From the NCBI GenBank assembly GCA_028554755.1, contig JAPTOF010000003.1:9991501-10055500 (forward strand): 64,000 nucleotides of DNA, in the 5' to 3' direction. This document shows, one piece after another, positions 55,253 to 64,000 of this stretch. The DNA is from Cordia subcordata (lineage: Eukaryota > Streptophyta > Magnoliopsida > Boraginales > Cordiaceae). A program made the position numbers and the translations under genes. The notes beneath the pieces are model-generated. The model saw nothing but the letters and a program-made list of their open reading frames with translations. It was not told the DNA's origin and did no database searches. Every line of letters starts with the position of its first letter. Position 1 is the stretch's first letter.

Positions 55253-57972
55253 ATGGAAAATTCAGAGGATTTAGGCAACGTGGAGGTGAACGGAGATGGA
55301 AGGAATATTGTTACTACAGCAGCGTCGACGTCATCGGCGGCGGCGGCCGCGACCACGGCTACGGCGGCGAGAGGCGGCTCTTCGTACAAATTATTTGGTC
55401 GGGAGAGTTCAATACACCAGATGATGGGTGGCGGCAAAGGTAAGCTTGTTCATTTTTGGTCTCTTTTTCCTTTTTCCTTAAGTTATTGTGTTGTTAATTT
55501 GACAATAAATGCATTATTGTTCACTAATCGCCTTGAATTAATTATGAGTTTTTAATATGTTTACTTGTAACTACATATGAAAATGATAATTAAGTTAGGT
55601 GATAATTTTGGGTACTCGTACTACAGATCGGTTTTGTAGAGCAAATGCTAGCTGTGGTCTCTCTCTTCAGTTTTATTAGCATAAGTTGACAATGAGGTAT
55701 TAGGAAAAAGGGTAGTCGCGTACATGAAGTGCTTAGTTATGCACAGACTCTAATCGAAGAATCCTATTTTTGCAGGAGATTGTTTTTGCAACGTGAACCT
55801 ATTATCTATAGAAATAAGTGAGCGTTGTATTTGTGATTAACTTAAAGTTCTAAATTACGTGGTAAATGTGATAGAGGTTGTATATTTTACCTGATTTACG
55901 CCTCTCCTGAATGCCACCTCTTCAGTCTTCCCCAAGACTTGTTGGTGTAGTCATAGTTAGTAGAAAAAGTGGGAGCTATAGTGATTGGAAATAATTGTTG
56001 AACTAGAGATGAGCTAGTTGGTATTTCTGTTTTATTTACATCTTTCCAGCTTGCTTTGCTCGATCATTTAAAACTAGGTTGACATTCTGTTGTTTAACCC
56101 TGCTTTTAGCTGCTGATGTTATCTTATGGAGGCGGCGGCGTGTTTCTTTTGGCATCATTGTTGCTGCAACTGTGGCTTGGTTCTTATTCGAGCGCTCAGG
56201 GTTATCATTTTTATCAATTTGTTCTGACGTCTTACTGATCTTAGTTGTCCTGCTCTTCGTTCGTGCCAACTATGCTGCTTTCAGAAATAAGTTTGTGTCT
56301 TCTACTCTTTCTACTAGCAATTATATATGTCTTCTATTGTTTGTTCATGGATATTGAGTTAGATTCATCTTTCTCTTTTGCACAGACAACCCGTTATATT
56401 ACCTGAACTAGTCTTGTCTGAAGAAATGGTTAACAGTGCTGCTGCATCGTTTCGTGTCAAAATCAATTATATGCTGCTTATGGCCCACGATATCACCCTT
56501 GGCAAAGACTTCAAAATCTTTTTCAAGGTTAGTGATAACTGCATATGGTTGAGGGAAGCAGTGATGTCAATGGCTCCCCCAGATTGAAAGAATGTAGACT
56601 TGATCGTTGTCTTTAGGTGCAATATATAATGATGCATGGCCATGTAGGACATCAGCCTAATGGATCAAAGGAGGAGCCATCCCTTGGAATTGCTTGCTAA
56701 TTGCATTTGAGTGCATTGAGAGGGTGAGCAAGGAGACAGGAGGAGGGATTTACATGATACACATACCAAGGACGTGTGGAGGAGATACTAGTGTAGTCTG
56801 CCAATATTCAAGACTATAAGCTGGATAATTAAGTATTCCATCTTGATGGAGAGTAACCGGAATATTGCATTTCCATCTTTTAGCACTTAAAATATATTTC
56901 AGAGCTGGAACTCCATTTGAGGAATAATGTTTTCGAGATGCCTTTGTTTGGATTGGTTTTAGGAGCACATAGGACTTCGATCTATCGTCTATTGCCTCAT
57001 GCATCATTGGTTCTTATACTCTCTTTATGAGTTAACAAATACAATTGAGGGTCTGAGGAAATCCATATGTGATCTTTTCTTAACTTGTGCACTTCTTATG
57101 ACTATGAACTATTGACCAATAATTTGTAAAATCTGCAGGTGGTAACTTTTTTATGGCTATTATCTGTTGTTGGCAGCCTATTGTCTTTCTTCACACTCTC
57201 ATATATAGGTATATTGTTTTACTGTTCTGACCAATGCACGCGTGATGTTTTTTTCAGAATGAACTCTTTTTGCTTGTTTGCTTATGCAGTTGCATGAGAT
57301 TGTGTATTCTGGGTGCAGTTTCCTGGCCTATTATTCCTTTGTATAAATGCGGTTCAGTCTAAGATGATAATGGTGCATATTTGATGCCATATGATTTTCT
57401 TCTGAGCAGTCTATTACATATAAGATCGATTTCTCATTTCTGCATCTTGTATGATAACCTTTTTGTGCATGCCAAAGCTTTTGTAGGCTCCTTGTTGTCT
57501 CGGGTTATCTCTATATTCCTGCTTAATATTGTAAACAACATCAACTATGATCTCCTCAATTTAATATGTTGGTATTGTGTTGACATTGGCAAATCATTCT
57601 TCAAGGGAAAAGCCATTAAGTTAACATGCATGATTTCACTGGATAATAGTGGAGAATTTGCTCTTAATGTGCTTAAACTTGATCAGACTTTTCCACTCGT
57701 GGCATGATGAGAGTTGAAAGTCTATCCTTGCTAGTAGTTATGATGTGTTTGAACTACAAAATGTCACCCGGTTTCTCACAATTTTCGTCTTTCATTTGGT
57801 ATCAGGAATTATCATGTTCATCACAATCCCAGCTTTGTTCAATAAATTTGAAGATCATGTAGATCATTATGCTGGAATGCTTCATCGAAAATTTTCAAAG
57901 CACTATAAAGTAGTGGATGAGAGTCTAATGAGTAGGATACCAAGGAATTTGCCCAGGGACAAAGATTCATAA
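55253..57972 (+). CDS. RTNLB: Reticulon-like protein B (RTNLB), five exons
   Basis: Reticulons insert hairpins into the ER membrane and shape tubules. Exons: 55253-55439, 56110-56290, 56386-56527, 57139-57208, 57806-57972. All introns are GT-AG and the joined frame is 747 bp, 248 aa. Residues 1-42 are a variable Ala/Thr-rich head. The reticulon domain begins [34 protein letters not shown] (about 43-75). The first long hydrophobic hairpin is at about 72-115, then comes the loop [20 protein letters not shown] and [19 protein letters not shown] (about 126-170). The second hairpin is at about 170-206 ([33 protein letters not shown]). The tail is [14 protein letters not shown]. It follows the usual RTNLB order and size. 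There is no lesion. The start is the first ATG after 'gcgagaattgg'; no competing in-frame Met lies upstream in the exon. Confidence 0.93.
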
Positions 57973-58225
57973 TGGAAGATGACAAGGAGTTACCATCACA
58001 CAGCCATCACTCATGAGCAGCAACATTCTTTCCTTTCCCTGTCCATGGAGAGAACAATGTGCTGTTATCTCTGCATACGTGCCTCAGTCTTCTTGACTAG
58101 CAGAGTGGATAAGATGGTCATGTTTAACTTGACAACTTTGTGGAGTTAAAGAGTTGCTGCTGTTAATTCAGTTTTCTCTCGTTGGTTTGGTGTAAAGATC
58201 CTTCTACTTGTGATGCAACTCCCTG
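57973..58225 (+). other. 3'UTR side of the reticulon gene
   Basis: This is sequence downstream of the stop at 57972; no further frame or element is seen. Confidence 0.5.
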
Positions 58226-58985
58226 AATTAGTTAAGCTCCATTGTTTGCTGCGAAAATATTTTCCTATTTTTTCAGTGTTTAGTAGCATTAGAAAATAAG
58301 TCAACTAAAAAAATATTTTCCAATCAACGGGAAACTTCAGCTATAAATGAAGAAAAATGTTTTGAGTAGAAAAGAAGAAGAAAACATTTTTCTTACAGCA
58401 ACTCTTTTCTCTCTTCTACTAGGCCTGCTCTGTCCTAACTGTTGCCTTACCCCTGTACTTTTAAATAAATAAAAACTAAAAATTTAAAATTTAAAAATTC
58501 AAAAGAATTAAAAATTAAAAATTAAAAATTAAAAAACAAAAATTAGGAAATAGAAAATTGAATTATTAAACTATTAGAAATTTAAAAAAATAAAGAATTT
58601 AAAATATAAAAATTAAAAATATATAATAAAAATAGAAAAATAAAAAATAAAATGTTAAAAATAAAAGGTAATTTTAGTTTTTTATTTTTATTTTATTTTT
58701 TTATTTTTTTATTTTCAATTTTTATCTTTTATCTTTTATCTTTTATCTTTTATTTTATATTTTATGTTTTATTTCTTATATTTAACTTTCAATTTAAATA
58801 ATATGTTTAAAATGTATTTTCTTGATAAAATTTCTTATTAAGAATGTTTTGCAAGTGTCATAACAAGCACTAGAAAATATTTTTTTGAGTAATAATAAAA
58901 TACCAAAAAATATTCTATTTAAAAAAAAAAAAAATTTCCCTCAGCATATTATTTTCTTCCAAACAAATGGAGCTCCTAGTCAGAC
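58226..58985. mobile_element. AT-rich fold-back / MITE-like block
   Basis: The left end 'gctccattgtttgctgcgaa' and the right end, read in reverse, 'gctccatttgtttggaagaa' are imperfect inverted repeats with 'gaaaataattt/atatttt' phrases inside. The centre (58460-58800) is low-complexity: TTAAAAATTAAAA runs followed by TTTTATCTTTTATC runs, roughly inverted. Non-coding. Confidence 0.48.
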
Positions 58986-59083
58986 ATGAATTTCCTATAA
59001 TCAAAACAAAGATTCAATAAGTGAAAAAAAAAATCTCGTAATCAAATCTAACCATAACAATCCTCTGCATTTTCTCTCATGCT

Positions 59084-59103
59084 TCTCTCTCTCTCTCTCT
59101 CTC
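59084..59103. repeat. (CT)n microsatellite
   Basis: There are about ten CT units, set in pyrimidine-rich DNA. Confidence 0.9.
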
Positions 59104-60829
59104 GAACCCTCTCCTTTTTGAAAACCCTAGGCCTCTCCCCCTCTTTTGTGTGGTCAACTCACTGAGGCCCGCACCCCTTTCTTCTCTCCTTTCCGTCTTT
59201 CATCCCGTTTAGTCCCCATGGCTTTAAACAGGATCTTCTTGTTGTTTCTCCCTGAAATTGAACCACCAAACTTAGATCTGAAAAGTTCTCTCTTTTCTTT
59301 TTTTTTTTTGGTGGTGGTCTAACATTGATCTCCTATGATTCTGCTCTTTTGTCCATTTTCCCTATGTGGAGTGTGCTTTAATGGAAGGATCCATGCTTAC
59401 TTCTTGGTATGTGTTACCACTTTTTCTTAGGTCTTTCTACCCTCTTGCCAGCCTCTTCCACCATTGTTGGTGGTTTGTCAAAAGGTGATAAAGTGGTTTC
59501 AATCATCACTTGTTCAATCCCAGGACTTCGGGGGTCCTTTTCCTCTCGTGAAGGGTCTCGACCATTGGATGTGGAATCTTCTTTGAGGGGAAGGGGGACG
59601 GGGAACTTTAGCAAAGACACAAACGGGCCATGGCCATACAATTTTTTTTTGAAAAAAGATAAATATATGATGTAATTGTTTTTTTATAAAAAAATATTAA
59701 AAAATTTTGTAATTACCCCTTCCCCCAACCACCAACCAAACTAATTTAATTTGTATAAATTGAGTTCTAATTTTTTTATGATAAATCTAATTTAAATGTT
59801 AATTGAATTATGCAATTTATATAAATATCAGTCTTATTTTCCTTTACTTCTCATAGAAATCTAATTTATTCTTACCAATTTAAGTAGAAATTTCTCAAGT
59901 CTCAATTCATTATTTTTTTTAATAAAAGAATATCGAAGGAGTATTGTAACTGAAGTATATTATTGTACTAGTTTGATTTGTTTTTATTTTAAAAAATATT
60001 TTTTTTTATTTGAACATATTTTATGACATTTGAAAATAAATATGCATTTTAATAGTTTTTAAATACATTTTCACATATTCGTTCTAACGTTTATAATTCG
60101 CCCTCCAAAGTGTTTTCTTGGTCCACAACTACTTGGGCCTGGCCTTTTGCCAGGATGCTACAACCCATCAAGCATATTTCTGTTTGGTTCATGGTTCTTT
60201 TGGCTGTTTCACTATGCTTTGAAACATGTTCCTTTTGGGTAAAGTTTGAGTTTGGCTTGGCAACCATTTTGAGATTAGATGTTCTTGGAATGTTTGGCAT
60301 GGTTCTCTTCTCTTGGTCCATGGGGATTTCAAGTCGGAGCTTTGTCGGCGGCGACTGCTAGCCACTGTATCTTGGCTTTGTTTTTACATTTGTTGTATCG
60401 TTGTTTTAGGCCTTTGGTCAGGCCTCTATCGGTTATAGTGTTTTCGGCCTCGGCCCTCCTTGCGTGTATTTTGTGGGAATTGATGCTATGCACCGGCAAC
60501 GTGCACCTACGGCTGTGAAATCATGCACTACATGATGCCTTTTTCTTTTTTTAGCTTCCAATTCTTCTCTTCTCTCCTTTGCTTCACAACAGCAACAAAA
60601 TATCACAAAATCCTAAATACAATTCTTCAATTCAATTTATTTAACAATTCAACAAAGATATCAAATCAAAATCGTAACTCAAATTAATCAAAATGACTGA
60701 AGCAACAACGTCCAAAGAAATAGAAAACATCAAACCCAAAGCAACAACGTCTAAAGAAAAAAAAAATCGAATCTGATGGTACCATTCTCTCCCTGCAAAA
60801 ATTTAATTGAATTTATATATGTGCTTATG
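59104..60829. other. Region without a recognised gene
   Basis: Frames at 59409-59675 (Ser/Gly/Arg-rich) and 60110-60518 (hydrophobic, Leu/Phe/Trp-rich) have no domain that I recognise. They are GC-richer than their surroundings and could be remains of a retroelement or gene. At 60690-60770 the phrase 'gaagcaacaacgtccaaaga' occurs twice. Confidence 0.4.
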
Positions 60830-60979
60830 TCTTTCCACTAGGCATGATCGTATTATGAATGATATAGCTGGTTGTTCAAATATATAATACCTAGAATTAC
60901 CTGTAATTCAACTAAATTTTTACTGCATAAACATTTGTAACTTTGAATTATAAGTTATGAACAAAAATATAAATTTGAT

Positions 60980-61460
60980 TAAGCTTTTCATAAACAAGCA
61001 GAGATTAAATAGTGAATAAATAGTTCTGGTATTGAATAAATAGTGTTTTTACATTAAACAAACATCTCTGACTATTTGAGCACTAGTAGTTTTCAAATAG
61101 TGTAAAGGTCTGTAAATTTTATTGAAAAAACAGCTTATGAGCTATGAACAAACATAGTTTTCATACTGAACAAACATTTGTTATTGTTTCAAAAAAATTG
61201 CTTTTTGAATTTTACTGAACAAGTAGCTTATCAGTACTGAACAAACAGTGTTTTTAGATTAAACAAACATCTCTGACTATTTGTGTATTTATAGTTTTCA
61301 AATATTGTGAACGTCTGCAAATTCTACTAAACAAACAGCTTTTGAGCTATGAACAAACATAGTTTTCATACTAAACAAATATTTGTTATTGTTTCAAAAA
61401 ATTTGCTTTCTGAATTTTACTGAACAAATAGTTTATCAGTATTGAAGAAATATCTCTCAC
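60980..61460 (+). repeat. 205-bp tandem duplication with ACTGAACAAAYAG-like motifs
   Basis: The block starting 'gtgtttttacattaaacaaa' at 61043 recurs at 61248 ('gtgtttttagattaaacaaa'), followed in both by 'catctctgactatttg', 'ttgagctatgaacaaacata' and 'tttgttattgtttcaaaaaa'. Within it lie about a dozen near-copies of TRAACAAAYA (61031, 61053, 61121, 61144, 61165, 61213, 61235, 61258, 61325, 61348, 61370, 61419). It is the leader of the FAR1-like gene that follows. Confidence 0.85.
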
Positions 61461-62574
61461 TGTTTCAACTGATAGGGGATACCAATGATTTAAACATTAT
61501 GAAAGCTGAAACATCAATTTAATAGGCAAAAAGGTGTTTAGTGAGAAAGATGTATTCCAAAAGTACAATGATTACGTATATACAATAGGATTTGGTGTGA
61601 GAAAAAGAAATGAAAGATACAAAAGAAACACTAAAATAATGTTGCAAAGAGAATTTTGTAACAACAAAAGTGGAGAGAAGGATAAAAGGCACATTGCAGA
61701 AAAAGCTTTCACTAAGATAGATGCTAGGACAAATTGCAAAGTAAAAATTAGATTCAAGATTGGAGATGATGATATTTGGGAAGTAGTGAAGCATGAAATG
61801 GTACATAACCATAAATGACTAGCCTTGGCAAGAGATATATGATAAGATCATATAGACAACTCGAAAAAGAAAATATTGAGATCTTTAAAAAAATGAAGAA
61901 AGTTGGGATAAAAGTGGCTAACTGGTTTAGTGCGACAGCAAATAAGGTTGAAGGAATTCATAGATTGCCATATACAAAGAGAGACATCTATAATGCCATA
62001 GCAACACATAATAAAAAGTATTTAGAAGGTTTGATTGCAAAACTTTGATTACAATATTCTCCAATAGAATGAAAAGTAAAGCTGATTTTTCTTATGATTT
62101 CAAATTGGATGAACAAAGAACAATGACAAGTTTCTTTTTTAGAGAGTCTAGGACGAAATATGATTACTCATTATTTGGAGATTTATGTGTGTTTGACACA
62201 ACTTACTAAACAAACAAGTATGAGATGATTTGTGCACCATTTATGGGAATAAACAGCCATAGTTTCAATGTGATGTTTGGCATTGGATTTTTAGCAAATG
62301 AGAAGGAAGAATTTTTCATTTGGCTTTTTTCAAAAGTTCCTTGATTCTATGGAAGGAAAACAGCTAGCATAATGACAGATCAAGCTTTTTCTAAGCTCGG
62401 AGTGATATAATGAATCTTCTCCCAAACTTATCACAGACTTTGCCTTTGGCACATTGGAGAAAATTCAAAGAAGCACATAAACCACTTGAGAATCAAGGAT
62501 CGATTTCTAGATCAATTTGATTACGTGCTGAAGAATTTTGAAAGCATTGTTGAATTTGAGTATCGTTGGCAAAA

Positions 62575-62717
62575 GTATCATAATTAAATTTTTTGTTATT
62601 TTTTCATCTGACAAATATATACCTCACATACATAAAACCACTTAACAAATAGTTATGTAACACTGAACAAATGGTTACCAGACACTGAACAAACAGATTT
62701 TTTGTTTGCATCTGCAG
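62575..62717 (+). other. Intron of the FAR1-like gene with motif copies
   Basis: The donor gtatca follows TGGCAAAA and the acceptor gcatctgcag precedes GTTAATGACAG. Joining restores RWQKLMTDYN in frame, which fits FAR1-type proteins. The intron holds three motif copies (62641 cttaacaaatag, 62661 actgaacaaatgg, 62682 actgaacaaacag). Confidence 0.75.
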
Positions 62718-63718
62718 GTTAATGACAGACTACAATTGTGCAGAAAATAGTTGGCTTGAAACTCTTTACAGCAAGAAACAAAAGTGGTGTCCTGCCTATT
62801 CCAAGCATGTCTTCTCTGGTGGTGCACTTTCATCACAAAGGAGCAAGAGCACAAACAATGCATTGTCAAGGAAAATGGTGTCTTTTGCTACTTGATGTGA
62901 TTTCTACAACATGTTTTGCCAAGTCATATCTGAATGGAGAGAATATGGAGGATTTTAGACGCTTTAATGGCTTTTCGAAGATTGCACTGCAACATGTTCG
63001 ATTGCTTGAAAATGCCGCAAAAGTATATTCATTGAAAATGTACTGGTACTTCGAGGGTCAATTCATTCAAGGAACTACGTACAACTATAGGCCTATAGTT
63101 ATGAACCCGTTAAACGAGACATATGAGCTTTGAAGAAGCAAGGCAGACTTATTCAGGCATAGAGTAGTTTTTAACAATGTCACTTGACACATTAATTGCA
63201 CTTGTCAAAAGTTTGAAGAAATGGGCATGTTATGCAAACATAGCCTTAGGATTTTGCACATGAGATGCATAGAAACACTCCCAGATGCATACATTTTGCA
63301 AAGGTGGACAAAAGATGTCAAGTGCACCAGAAAGAAAAAAGATGACAATACTTCCATAAGCAGTACAAATAGCAGAAATTCAACAACTTCTTGTCTCATA
63401 TGAAGGCTAAAAATAAAGAGAAAGTTTGACATGCTGATAGATTCAAGTGGAGACAATCAGAAGGTTAGGCAAATATGTGAAGATCAATTTCAAATAATGA
63501 CAAGATTAGTTGAAAAAGTAATTAGATCCACAAAACTATAAATAACAAATGGTAATGAAGATTTTACTGCCTCCACCATATGAGATCCAAGTACTTCCAG
63601 AAAGAAAGGAGAGAGAAATGAGAGGAAGAAGAGCACATCTGAGAAGAAATGCAATGAAGCAAGAGCAAGAATACAAAGACAAAACAAATCTCAATCAGTC
63701 AACAAAAATGGAACTGAG

Positions 63719-63845
63719 GTAAAAACTTTACAATATATTTACTGAACAAATCATGTATGGCTATTGAATAAATAGTTACAACTTATTGAACAAACATCAC
63801 TTATTGAGCTGATACTAACAAAATAATATGTTCTCTTCATTTCAG
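63719..63845 (+). other. Second intron of the FAR1-like gene with motif copies
   Basis: The donor gtaaaaac follows 'ggaactgag' and the acceptor 'cttcatttcag' precedes GTAATAAAAAC. It holds three motif copies (63741 actgaacaaatc, 63762 attgaataaatag, 63785 attgaacaaacat). Confidence 0.62.
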
Positions 63846-64000
63846 GTAATAAAAACTCAACAAGAGGTTGTCAAACAAATTTTCTTGCATGGAAATACAA
63901 CTGATCCATGTCTTGCAATTCAAGATCATAGTTATTAATCAGAATTGTGGATAATAGAAAATATAGAGGCTAATGGTCTATTGATTGCAAATCCAAGCAC

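Larger units (their letters stand above)
61470..64000 (+). pseudogene. FAR1/FHY3-like MULE transposase gene, decayed, running off the window
   Basis: From about 61530 the + strand shows a FAR1 DNA-binding domain: VFSEKDVFQKYNDYVYTIGF, GVRKRNERYKRN, CNNKSGEKDKRH, then TNCKVKIRF and HNH. After a shift comes LPYTKRDIYNAIATH (to 62030). The transposase core follows at 62140-62400: FGDLCVFDTTY (first catalytic Asp), then an in-frame TAA, then TNKYEMICAPFMGIN, and MTDQAFSKLG (second Asp region). After intron 62575-62717 (GT-AG, phase exact) comes SWLETLYSKKQKW. The SWIM finger reads CTCQKFEEMGMLCKHSLRIL, followed by YILQRWTKDVK (63200-63325). A charged tail ends at a second GT-AG intron (63719-63845), and coding continues past 64000. 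There are several stops and frame changes, so this copy is inactive. Terminal inverted repeats were not found. Confidence 0.85.

Noticed and set aside
57381..57707. 108-aa plus-strand frame
   Set aside because: It lies within reticulon intron 4, and the exon 4 to exon 5 junction is exact without it.
60110..60518. Hydrophobic frames as a membrane-protein gene
   Set aside because: The frames overlap in two phases, with no start context, splice signals or recognisable family; the Leu/Phe/Trp content follows T- and G-rich DNA.

Overview
The window is a repeat-rich, AT-rich stretch of a flowering-plant nuclear genome. The evidence is three spliced plant genes with GT-AG introns, LTR retrotransposons primed by initiator-Met tRNA, L1-type LINEs with zf-RVT and DUF4283 domains, MULE and FAR1-type transposases, a plant mobile domain (PMD), TRIMs and MITEs. 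A eudicot is likely but the species cannot be named. No rRNA, tRNA, CRISPR array or bacterial-type operon was seen.

Layout. 1-3745: two diverged LTR copies of one family (A and B), head to head around a trinucleotide microsatellite. 3780-17374: a decayed mobile unit with a PMD gene on + (3780-5742, resuming 13959-14560) facing a MULE transposase pseudogene on - (17374-14950). A non-autonomous Copia-like LTR element (5743-13958, exact CAGCA target duplication) splits the PMD gene, and a related solo LTR sits inside it (9819-11367, exact ATTTC duplication). 18410-23664: 3' part of a non-autonomous LTR element carrying an unrecognised roughly 430-aa reading frame and ending in a third copy (C) of the 1-3745 LTR family. 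23940-25830: LINE ORF1 remnant with a MITE inside it.

Host genes. (i) 26665-34697 (+) is a Trm1-family tRNA (guanine26-N2)-dimethyltransferase of 418 aa in six exons; its first intron is expanded to 5.9 kb by an integrase-less Ty3/gypsy element, which itself holds two MITE-like insertions. (ii) 53174-49115 (-) is a UDP-xylose transporter of the NST-KT/UXT type, 351 aa in seven coding exons, with a TRIM in intron 1 and a tandem duplication in its 5'UTR intron. (iii) 55253-57972 (+) is a reticulon-like protein B, 248 aa in five exons. Genes ii and iii are divergent, and all three reconstructed frames close exactly across their splice sites.

Between genes i and ii lie a small TRIM (35491-35752), a Copia element with intact ends (36200-41281, AAGAG duplication), an hAT-like MITE (41548-43386) holding a 5'-truncated L1 with a 14-bp duplication, a SIRE/Maximus-like solo LTR (43570-44887), a fold-back element and a minisatellite. 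The right edge (about 61440 to beyond 64000) is a FAR1-like transposase gene with two recognisable introns. Its leader and both introns, but hardly its exons, are studded with a short ACTGAACAAAYAG-like motif; this is the most unusual pattern in the window.

All exon models, element borders and target duplications were read by eye from the sequence. Family names come from remembered domain patterns, without database searches.
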